Positions 8,056 to 17,453 of a DNA stretch of 51,342 bases are shown one piece after another. This DNA comes from Succinivibrio faecicola (GTDB taxonomy: Bacteria; Pseudomonadota; Gammaproteobacteria; Enterobacterales; Succinivibrionaceae): assembly GCF_019448115.1 (NCBI RefSeq), contig NZ_JAGFNY010000012.1:1-51342 (forward strand), in the 5' to 3' direction. How positions within the stretch are numbered: the stretch's first letter is position 1; every line of letters begins with the position of its first letter. The notes under the pieces are model-generated. The model saw nothing but the letters and a program-made list of their open reading frames with translations. It did not search any database and was not told where the DNA came from. The position numbers were made by a program, and so were the translations under genes.

Positions 8056-9714
8056 CTAGTTTAATGAATTAATAAGGTCAGCTAATTCACTTCCCTTATA
8101 AATTGACATGATTTTACAGTACAGCTCCTCGTTAAAGGAAGGCTTTAAATCCTTTTCAAGATTCAGTCTTTCAATAACAGCCTTTAACTTATTGATGTTG
8201 TATGAGCCTGCTACAAGATAGGTAACACCAAGTCTGTAAAACAGTGGTAGAAGCTCTGTGCGTGATGCAAATCTTCCTGCAATGCCTAATGTTGCATTAG
8301 CTTCAAAAGCTGCCTTTGCTGCCATTACAATCATTTTTGCTAGAACAGGTGTAAAGGCACTGTCAGGTGGGCAAGGGGCTGATGCATATTCTGCAAGTGA
8401 ACTTGTGCCTATGATCATCATGTCACCTTCTTTTGCTATTTCAGGGGCAAGTAAAACTGCTGCAGGCGTTTCAATCATAAAGGAGAGGGCCATTGTTCCG
8501 TGAGGAGTATTTCTATCATCAAGCTCCTTTACACATTCTTTAGCAAGCGAAATAAGATAGTCCTTTTCTGAGATCCTTGTTATCAAAGGGAATACGATTG
8601 TAATTTTTCTTCCCTGAGATGCTCTTAGCAAGGCTCTAATTTCCTTTTTTAATAGTTCAGTTCCGACACAGCCTCCATATCCTTGTAATGGACCGTTTTC
8701 ATCAAGATGAACATTAAACAGAGGCTTTTTATCATCAGCAAAATCAAAAGTACGCGCAGTAATAGGTGCATTTAATTTGATTTTTGAGAAGATTTTATAA
8801 AAAGTCTGAGTCATCTCATCTTCAGTTGGCTCTGTTTTAGAGCTTATAAAGAGGAATTCTGAACGAAGAAGACCAAGACCATGCTGAGCATACTGTGTGA
8901 TGTTCTTTTCCTGACTCTGATTTATAGCACCTACAGCGCAGGAAACAGTTATATTCAGCAGTGATTCATCATTTATCTGATCGGAGAATGGATCCTGTCT
9001 AGATAAAAGGCTTTCTTTTATTTCTTCACTTGGCTCAACAACAGCAAGACCTGAGTTTCCGTCAATTAGAATTTCAATGTCGTTTTTTATTGTTGTTGCA
9101 TCAAATACAGCGAATAATGAAGGAATATTAAGTTCTCTTAGAACAACGCTTAAATGACTTGAATCTCTGCCGCCTTCAAGAATAAGACCTTTAATGAATT
9201 TTGTATCAAGTGATAAAAGCTGTGCAGGAGTTAGATTCTTAGTGATAAGAATGACATCATGAGTAAGCTTTGGTAAAGATACAGCGTCACTTGATGAATG
9301 TTCTAGTGTATGAACAAACTCATTCATAAGATTTGTAAGCTCTTCTCTGTCAGTTTTAAGATCGTTGTTCTTATGAATAAAACTGTCTAGATTCTCAAGA
9401 AGAACAGTTTTTGCTGCAATACTAGCAGAGCATCCAGAGCTGATTAACTCAAGTATTTCTTTTTTGTTATCAGCTGAGTTTAAAAATCCTGCTGCAGCTC
9501 CAATCAGATCACGTAATGAATCTTTTGCTGGATTTCCAATCTGTAAAAGCTTAGTGCTAAAAAGGAGAGTTTTTTTAATATATCTGTCTCTTTCAAGATC
9601 AACATCATAAGCAAACAGATCTTCGTGTTGATTCTGATCTTTATTTGACGAAATAATCAATGATTTTGCAACCGCAATTCCTGTTGAAGCTACAATTCCT
9701 GACAGAGTGTACAT
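8056..9714 (-). CDS. ptsI: Enzyme I (PtsI) homologue with degenerate PEP site
   Basis: Enzyme I normally takes phosphate from PEP to its own His and passes it to HPr. This 552-residue homologue keeps the phospho-His region (GGRDSSHLSVVLRELNIPSL, His187, with one inserted residue) and GLLRSEFLFI, and an Arg in TARTFDFADDK equivalent to Arg296. Other catalytic positions are changed relative to E. coli: Arg332 is Gly348 (PLQGYGG for PFLGWRAIR), Asn454-Asp455 are Ser438-Ser439 (IGTSSLAEY), Arg465 falls on Pro449 and Cys502 is Ala479 (LGIAGRF for MCGEL). Glu431 remains as Glu415. Asp455 is a Mg ligand and Cys502 the proton donor, so PEP-dependent phosphorylation looks impossible. SD AGAGGA lies in the cysZ end. 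No ptsH is present between cysZ and ptsI, where E. coli has cysK-ptsH. Confidence 0.9.
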   Translation of the reverse strand: MYTLSGIVASTGIAVAKSLIISSNKDQNQHEDLFAYDVDLERDRYIKKTLLFSTKLLQIGNPAKDSLRDLIGAAAGFLNSADNKKEILELISSGCSASIAAKTVLLENLDSFIHKNNDLKTDREELTNLMNEFVHTLEHSSSDAVSLPKLTHDVILITKNLTPAQLLSLDTKFIKGLILEGGRDSSHLSVVLRELNIPSLFAVFDATTIKNDIEILIDGNSGLAVVEPSEEIKESLLSRQDPFSDQINDESLLNITVSCAVGAINQSQEKNITQYAQHGLGLLRSEFLFISSKTEPTEDEMTQTFYKIFSKIKLNAPITARTFDFADDKKPLFNVHLDENGPLQGYGGCVGTELLKKEIRALLRASQGRKITIVFPLITRISEKDYLISLAKECVKELDDRNTPHGTMALSFMIETPAAVLLAPEIAKEGDMMIIGTSSLAEYASAPCPPDSAFTPVLAKMIVMAAKAAFEANATLGIAGRFASRTELLPLFYRLGVTYLVAGSYNINKLKAVIERLNLEKDLKPSFNEELYCKIMSIYKGSELADLINSLN

Positions 9715-9717
9715 AAG

Positions 9718-10491
9718 CTATCCTCTTGAAAACTCAAGTTTTGTTGTTTTTTGCAAAGACAGATAATACTTAGTTCCTGCACATACAGCAGCAGGCGGAA
9801 TAATTAGATTTATAACCGGAATGCAAAGAGCAAATGCAATAAAAGCTCCCATGGTAAAGGTTGATAATTTATTGCTCTTTAAGTCCCTTTGCATATCTGA
9901 AAAACTGATTTTATGGTTGTCATAAGCATAATCGGTATACTGAAGGGTACCCATCCATGCTGTAAGCAAGAACCAGTAAACTGGTGAAAGAATATTAACT
10001 ACAGGTACAAAGTAGAGTATCAGTCCTAAAAAAGCCAGTGGCAGAAAAAACAGTTGCTTTATTGCTTCTCTTTTTATAATTCTTGGAATATCCTGAATGA
10101 TATCAAAAACTGACATATCTTCACTTTGTGTTCCGTTAAGCATCATTTCAACCTTATCGGCAAGTAAGCCATAAAAAGGTGAGGCGATAATGGTAGCAAC
10201 GGTTGAGAAAATATAACAACTTACAAAACCTATTAAAAGACCTAAAATTGCGGTGATTATATAGGCAAGAAAGATTAGAAATTCAGGGAATGTCTTGAAT
10301 ATGTCACTGATAAGATTACTTATGTAATTGAATGTTGCATAACCTAATGAGAACAGGATTATAAAATTGACGATGATAGGAATAATTACATAGAGTCTGC
10401 ATTCTTTTGAAAAAGCCATTTTTATTCCTTCAAAAAGATAGCTTATTGCATCAAGTGCACTTATTTTTCTTGCTGTAATATCATTATTCAT
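9718..10491 (-). CDS. cysZ: CysZ/EI24-family inner-membrane protein
   Basis: CysZ proteins take up sulfate for cysteine synthesis. The 257-residue protein has the EI24-domain layout: an N-terminal DAISYLFEGIKMAF segment, long hydrophobic hairpins around residues 30-55 and 65-100, ASPFYGLLADKVE near residue 105 and late membrane segments with SPVYWFLLTAWMG and PVINLIIPPAAVCAGT. The preferred ATG at 10491 gives a length like E. coli CysZ (253); an upstream start at 10563 would add a polar Cys-rich stretch unlike the family. It is transcribed away from zipA, and its stop lies three bases before ptsI. The position next to zipA matches E. coli zipA-cysZ, but the cysK that follows in E. coli is missing here, so a sulfate role is by homology only. 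Confidence 0.85.
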   Translation of the reverse strand: MNNDITARKISALDAISYLFEGIKMAFSKECRLYVIIPIIVNFIILFSLGYATFNYISNLISDIFKTFPEFLIFLAYIITAILGLLIGFVSCYIFSTVATIIASPFYGLLADKVEMMLNGTQSEDMSVFDIIQDIPRIIKREAIKQLFFLPLAFLGLILYFVPVVNILSPVYWFLLTAWMGTLQYTDYAYDNHKISFSDMQRDLKSNKLSTFTMGAFIAFALCIPVINLIIPPAAVCAGTKYYLSLQKTTKLEFSRG

Positions 10492-10665
10492 TAAGTTAAC
10501 TCTCGTTTTTCTTTCCGTTTTTATTGCACATGGATTTATTATACATGAACAGGACTTATTCAACTTTTGAAAATGTGCTCTAACCTAAGAATTAACAAAG
10601 AAAAATAATACTATTTCGTATACAATATTAAAGATTTAAAAATAAACTTTTCACTTGGAGAAAAG

Positions 10666-13454
<2,789 letters not shown>

Positions 13455-13474
13455 AAATCAGGAATGAGGCGACA

Positions 13475-14068
13475 ATGAAAAAATTATCACTTCTTTTTTT
13501 AGCACTAATCTCTTTTAACTCATTTGCAGATGATGAGAATTATGCTTTAAAAAAACTTGAAAGCTCCTGTGAAAAAGGAGAAATGCAGGACTGCACTTTA
13601 GCTGGTAAAATGTATATCGATGCAGATAAAGGAGAAAAGGCAATTTCTCTTTTTGAAAAATCCTGCTCTAAAAACTTTATTCCAGGCTGTACTGCTCTTG
13701 GTGCAACTTATTATTCAGGACTTGGCAAAGTTCAGACTGATAAGAAAAAGGGTATAGAGATCTTAACTGATGCCTGTGATAAAAAAGAAGGTGGTGCCTG
13801 CGGTGTTCTTGCCTATGCATATATGATGGGTGATGGTGTACAGACAGATTATAAAAAGGCAATGAAAATCTTTAGACTGCTTTGCGACAAGAAGAATGCT
13901 GAGGCATGTCATTTTGCAGGTGATATGTTTATGCAAGGCTGGGGGGTTACTCAGGATTTCAATCTTGCAGCAGAGCATTATGCAAGAGGCTGTAGCTATG
14001 GTCTTAAAAAATCTTGCGAAGAGTATAAAGTTTTAGATTCAGAAGGCTTTGTGACTCATTCAGAATAG
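13475..14068 (+). CDS. Secreted cysteine-rich Sel1-repeat protein (Hcp-like)
   Basis: This 197-residue protein begins with a signal peptide (MKKLSLLFLALISFNSFA, likely cleaved before DDEN), so it is probably periplasmic. The mature part is a string of Sel1-like helical repeats of about 36 residues. Each repeat carries a Cys-x7-Cys pair: CEKGEMQDC, CSKNFIPGC, CDKKEGGAC, CDKKNAEAC and CSYGLKKSC. Five evenly spaced pairs are the hallmark of Helicobacter cysteine-rich (Hcp) proteins, in which each pair is a disulfide stapling the repeat. Function is not known; scaffold, envelope stress or peptidoglycan-related roles have been proposed for the family. It follows ligA by 20 bases with SD GAGGCGA and is closed by a strong shared terminator. 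Confidence 0.85.
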   Translation: MKKLSLLFLALISFNSFADDENYALKKLESSCEKGEMQDCTLAGKMYIDADKGEKAISLFEKSCSKNFIPGCTALGATYYSGLGKVQTDKKKGIEILTDACDKKEGGACGVLAYAYMMGDGVQTDYKKAMKIFRLLCDKKNAEACHFAGDMFMQGWGVTQDFNLAAEHYARGCSYGLKKSCEEYKVLDSEGFVTHSE

Positions 14069-14073
14069 AATTG

Positions 14074-14113
14074 TTTACCTAAAAAGGATCATCTCCTTTT
14101 TAGGTAAAAATAA
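14074..14113. terminator. Bidirectional intrinsic terminator (Sel1 gene / mltD)
   Basis: TTTACCTAAAAAGGA and its exact complement form a perfect 15-bp stem with a TCATC loop between two convergent genes. A- and T-rich flanks on both sides allow termination in both directions. Confidence 0.9.
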
Positions 14114-14117
14114 ATCT

Positions 14118-15077
14118 TTAAAGTTTCTCTTTTCCACTATCCTTTTCCTCAAGCGCTTTTTCTAAAACTTTTGCATGTTTTAAAGGAATATAAAGAGCGC
14201 GATTTGGATTTATCTTATCAGTGCGATAACCAGAATTCAGTTTTTTTATAAGATCAATGTTTGCACCTGACAATTCAGCAACCTTCTTTAAGGAATTAAC
14301 GCGACCTGCAATCTCAACCTTTCTGAAAGGAGGTCTGTTCTTGATATTAGGTAGTTTTATATTATAAAAATCGGGCTGTTTTAGAATATCAGCAAAAGCT
14401 TTAACTCTGCTTAAATATGCTCTGCTTTGTCTAGCAACTCTAACAGTGTCAAGACTTATATTCTTAGTACCTTTTTTCTTTGCTCTTTCAATAGCCTTCT
14501 TAACACCATATTCACCCTGGTTGTATGCTATAACAACAAATTCCCAGTCGCCTAAATCATTGTAAAGCTTCTTAAGATATTTAATTCCAGCATCGGTAGA
14601 TGCAAAGAAGTCATATATACCATCATAGTGGTCCTGTTTTTCAAGACCCAGGGAACGACCAGTAGCTCTAATAAACTGCCATGCTCCATGAGCACCGCCG
14701 TGATATGCATGAGGGTTAAGACCGCTTTCAACCAGAGGAATTGCAGCCATTTCTAAAGGTACATTCTCTTCATTAAGTTTTGATAAAAGATAATGAAGGT
14801 AAAAATCGTTTCTGTTCAGATTAGAATGCACAGTTCTTGCAAAGTTCTTTGCAATTCTCTTTTCCTGATCTGTAAGTTTCCAGTCTAAAGTAAATCTCTT
14901 TTCGTGCCAGTGTTCACTTTCCCAAAGAGATGTACTTTGCAACTGCTTTGGCTGTCTTGTCTGACTTTCGTATGATAAAGACATGCTATCAGATGTTCTG
15001 TTAACAGAGCATCCACTTAATGTAAGAACACTTATGCAAATTGCAATGATTAAGAATAGTTTTGACTGTTTTATCAA
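14118..15077 (-). CDS. mltD: Membrane-bound lytic murein transglycosylase D-like lipoprotein
   Basis: The enzyme cleaves peptidoglycan glycan strands. A lipoprotein signal with lipobox LSGC (Cys23) predicts outer-membrane anchoring. The SLT domain spans about residues 90-220, with catalytic Glu117 (PLVESGLNP), then AHGAWQFI, TDAGIKYLKKLY and AYNQGEYGV. A LysM-like segment near 250-305 (VNSLKKVAELSGANIDLIKKLN) replaces the two or more LysM copies of E. coli MltD, so at 319 residues it is a short version (E. coli 452). The start is best placed at TTG 15077, seven bases after AGGA; a TTG two codons earlier is too close to that SD. It lies 16 bases after rnhA on the same strand, the rnhA-mltD neighbourhood of E. 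coli. Confidence 0.88.
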   Translation of the reverse strand: MIKQSKLFLIIAICISVLTLSGCSVNRTSDSMSLSYESQTRQPKQLQSTSLWESEHWHEKRFTLDWKLTDQEKRIAKNFARTVHSNLNRNDFYLHYLLSKLNEENVPLEMAAIPLVESGLNPHAYHGGAHGAWQFIRATGRSLGLEKQDHYDGIYDFFASTDAGIKYLKKLYNDLGDWEFVVIAYNQGEYGVKKAIERAKKKGTKNISLDTVRVARQSRAYLSRVKAFADILKQPDFYNIKLPNIKNRPPFRKVEIAGRVNSLKKVAELSGANIDLIKKLNSGYRTDKINPNRALYIPLKHAKVLEKALEEKDSGKEKL

Positions 15078-15099
15078 TGGCAAATCCTACTTAATTACG

Positions 15100-15561
15100 C
15101 TATGGATGAAAACCTTCATCACAAAGTCTGTTATTTCCTGAAGCTGCTGTTCTTGCAAGCTCATCACAGCGTTCATTCTCAGGATGACCGTTGTGCCCTT
15201 TGACCCATACAAAAGTTACATCATGCTTTGAATAAGCCTCATCAAGTCTTATCCATAGATCTTTATTTTTTACAGCACCACCAGAACTTGTACGCCAGTT
15301 TTTTCTTTTCCATCCTTCAAGCCATGATGTTATCCCGTTTTTTACATACTGGCTGTCTGTTGTAATAGTAACCTTACATCTTTCTTTTAATGCTGATAGA
15401 CCAGTTATCACTGCCAACAGTTCCATTCGGTTATTTGTTGTAAGCTCATATCCGCATGACATTTCTTTTACATGTTCTTTGTATTTGAGAATTACGCCAT
15501 AACCACCAGGACCTGGATTGCCAAGGCATGAGCCATCAGTAAAAAGAAGCACTTCTTTCAT
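15100..15561 (-). CDS. rnhA: Ribonuclease HI
   Basis: RNase HI degrades RNA in RNA-DNA hybrids. The 153 residues match the E. coli protein (155). The DEDD catalytic set is visible: Asp9 in [16 protein letters not shown], Glu47 in [11 protein letters not shown], Asp69 in [10 protein letters not shown] and the late Asp in ERCDELA. The handle region [12 protein letters not shown] and [11 protein letters not shown] are also present. AAGGA lies ahead of the ATG. It is divergent from dnaQ, as in E. coli, and leads into mltD. Confidence 0.97.
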   Translation of the reverse strand: MKEVLLFTDGSCLGNPGPGGYGVILKYKEHVKEMSCGYELTTNNRMELLAVITGLSALKERCKVTITTDSQYVKNGITSWLEGWKRKNWRTSSGGAVKNKDLWIRLDEAYSKHDVTFVWVKGHNGHPENERCDELARTAASGNNRLCDEGFHP

Positions 15562-15578
15562 TGTAATCCTTAATAAAA

Positions 15579-15600
15579 TTAAGAAGTATTAACTTCTTAA
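15579..15600 (-). repeat. Perfect inverted repeat in the rnhA leader
   Basis: Nine-base arms with an ATTA loop, ending 18 bases before the rnhA ATG on the minus strand. It could fold in the mRNA close to the SD and modulate translation, or be an operator; no T tract follows, so it is not a terminator. Confidence 0.55.
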
Positions 15601-15629
15601 TTATGAATTAACCAATTAACAGTGCCTTT

Positions 15630-15638
15630 ATTATAGCA
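15630..15638 (-). promoter_or_regulatory. Extended -10 promoter element of rnhA
   Basis: Read on the minus strand the sequence is TGCTATAAT, a perfect -10 hexamer with the TGn extension, 69 bases upstream of the rnhA start. No good -35 is seen, which extended -10 promoters tolerate. Confidence 0.55.
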
Positions 15639-15880
15639 AAATCAAAAAGACAATATTTTGGTTGATTTTTATATACTGATTATTCTCTGTTATACGTAGA
15701 AATATCTGTAATGATTGTATAGAACTAAGTCAAAATAGACCTTGATCCTTATTAAAAACTTAGAATATTTTTTTCAAAAGAATGTAAAAAAACATAATGT
15801 GGCATATATATGACTAAAGAATCAGCTTTTATGCTACTATGTACAGGTAAATTATTTTTTAATAATAATGGAAATAATCC

Positions 15881-16807
15881 ATGAAAAGGCAAGTAGCGCT
15901 CGATACAGAAACAACAGGAAAGTCAGATGATGGTACTCCAGGCGAGCACAGAATCATTGAAGTTGGTTGCGTTGAGATCATTGACAGAAAACTCACAGGC
16001 AGAACTCTTCAATTGTATGTGAATCCTGAAAGACCTGTTGATGAGGAAGCTTTCAATGTTCATGGTATATCCAATGAATTTCTTGCCGACAAACCAAAAT
16101 TTGCACAGGTTGCAGATAAGTTAATTGATTTTATAAGGGGCTCAGAGCTTCTCATTCATAACGCAAAGTTCGACGTGGGCTTTATGGATAAAGAATGGAT
16201 GCTGCTTGGCCTTGATGAAACCACAGAAGATATGGCAACCGTGGTAGATACAGTTTCTCTTGCTATGAAACTGTGCCCGGGTCGTCAGGTTAATCTTGAT
16301 AATTTATGTAATCTTTTTGATGTTGACCGTTCTGCCCGTTCTCTTCACGGAGCTTTGCTTGATGCTCAGATCTTAGCTGAAGTTTATCTTGCAATGACAG
16401 GTGGACAAAGTTCACTTGAGTTTTCAGAAGTTGCCCAAGCAAAGGGACAGGGATTTGTAAGACCTGAGGGAGTAGTACTTCCTCAACTAATGGTTGATGA
16501 GAAAAGTCATGCGTCTCATGTCGATATGATGATTGAGATTGCTTTTAACAAACCTTTTAAAACCCCTGAAGGACAACCTCCTTTAAGTGGATGTTACTGG
16601 TCGGATGAATATAGTGCCGAATATCCTGTAAAGGGCGAGAACGAGGCTAAAAAGGAATACAAGAAGCGACTTAATGATGCTATTGATAAAATGCACAAAA
16701 AGATCCTCTCAGAGCAGCAGTTAAATGTACTTGATGAGTATTTAAATGAAGAAAAAGCTGCTTACAAAGAATGGGAAGATCGTGTAATGGGAAGAAATAA
16801 GAAGTAG
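15881..16807 (+). CDS. dnaQ: DNA polymerase III epsilon subunit (proofreading exonuclease) with long tail
   Basis: DnaQ is the 3'-5' proofreading exonuclease of the replicase. The exonuclease residues are present: Asp8 and Glu10 (LDTETTG), Asp98 (NAKFDVGFMD), His156 and Asp161 (LHGALLDAQILAEVY). VDEEAFNVHGIS is the family's ExoI-associated block. Residues 176-181, QSSLEF, fit the beta-clamp-binding motif that follows the exonuclease domain (QTSMAF in E. coli). The protein is 308 residues against 243 in E. coli; the excess is a charged tail of about 120 residues beyond the clamp motif, with an aromatic patch GCYWSDEY and helical Lys/Glu-rich stretches. In E. coli the shorter tail binds the polymerase subunit. 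Divergent from rnhA; gmhA follows after eight bases. Confidence 0.93.
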   Translation: MKRQVALDTETTGKSDDGTPGEHRIIEVGCVEIIDRKLTGRTLQLYVNPERPVDEEAFNVHGISNEFLADKPKFAQVADKLIDFIRGSELLIHNAKFDVGFMDKEWMLLGLDETTEDMATVVDTVSLAMKLCPGRQVNLDNLCNLFDVDRSARSLHGALLDAQILAEVYLAMTGGQSSLEFSEVAQAKGQGFVRPEGVVLPQLMVDEKSHASHVDMMIEIAFNKPFKTPEGQPPLSGCYWSDEYSAEYPVKGENEAKKEYKKRLNDAIDKMHKKILSEQQLNVLDEYLNEEKAAYKEWEDRVMGRNKK

Positions 16808-16815
16808 GAGTAATT

Positions 16816-17391
16816 ATGATTTCTTTTAATGTTCTTGATGATTTAAAGCAGGAAAGAGAAGTTTTAGAGAACTTTATTTCAAGACCAGACACCAAAGAAT
16901 TAATTGAAAAGACTATTGAAATTATGTCCTCTTCAATAAAAAAAGGTGGCAAACTTATATCTGCTGGAAATGGTGGCTCTATGTGTGATGCTATGCATTT
17001 TGCTGAAGAGCTGACAGGAAGATACAGAGATAATAGACCATCTTATCCTGCTGTTGCAATATGCGATCCAAGCCATATCACATGCGTTGGTAATGATTAT
17101 GGATTTGACTATATCTTTTCTCGTTACCTTGAGGGTATGGGGGCGGCAGGTGATGTTTTCCTTGGAATCTCAACCTCAGGCAATTCAAAGAATATTATTG
17201 AAAGCTGTAAAGTCTGTAAAGAAAAAGGTATCAAATCTGTTTTACTGCTTGGTAAAGACGGTGGTAAATTAAAAGATCTAGGAGATGTTTCTATTATCGT
17301 TCCTCATGATGGATATGCTGACAGAATTCAGGAAATCCATACTATGATTATTCATATCCTTATAAAAGGTATTGAGCAGGAATTAGCTTAA
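16816..17391 (+). CDS. gmhA: Phosphoheptose isomerase GmhA
   Basis: GmhA converts sedoheptulose 7-phosphate to D-glycero-D-manno-heptose 7-phosphate, the first step of the ADP-heptose pathway for the lipopolysaccharide inner core. The 191 residues match E. coli GmhA (192). SIS-domain motifs are clear: LISAGNGGSMCDAMHFAEEL, with GNGGS phosphate binding, the Glu after FAE, ISTSGNSKNI, LLGKDGG and RIQEIHTMIIHIL, which carries the Glu and His of the active site. SD GGAG lies just ahead of the ATG and the gap to dnaQ is eight bases, so they are probably cotranscribed. It indicates a heptose-containing LPS core. Confidence 0.95.
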   Translation: MISFNVLDDLKQEREVLENFISRPDTKELIEKTIEIMSSSIKKGGKLISAGNGGSMCDAMHFAEELTGRYRDNRPSYPAVAICDPSHITCVGNDYGFDYIFSRYLEGMGAAGDVFLGISTSGNSKNIIESCKVCKEKGIKSVLLLGKDGGKLKDLGDVSIIVPHDGYADRIQEIHTMIIHILIKGIEQELA

Positions 17392-17411
17392 TAATTTTCA
17401 ATTCAAAAAAA

Positions 17412-17453
17412 AGCGATGTTCTCTTTTCTCTCGAACATCGCTGATTTTTTTTT
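17412..17453. terminator. Intrinsic terminator between convergent gmhA and LtaS/OpgB-like gene
   Basis: AGCGATGTTC and GAACATCGCT form a perfect 10-bp stem with an 11-base loop, followed by TGATTTTTTTTT on the plus strand and preceded by an A run, so it can act in both directions. Confidence 0.9.

Larger units (their letters stand above)
15562..15880. other. 319-bp divergent promoter region between rnhA and dnaQ
   Basis: No gene is visible. On the rnhA side there is an extended -10 (TGCTATAAT on the minus strand, plus coordinates 15630-15638) and a perfect 9-bp hairpin TTAAGAAGT-ATTA-ACTTCTTAA at 15579-15600, which would lie in the rnhA leader. On the dnaQ side TGCTACTAT at 15832-15840 could be an extended -10, about 40 bases before the ATG. 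The rest is AT-rich without recognised motifs. Confidence 0.6.

Noticed and set aside
7496-9714. Frameshift or pseudogene explanation for ptsI and crr
   Set aside because: Both frames are full length without stops, with good SDs and normal domain ends; the changes are specific substitutions at catalytic sites.
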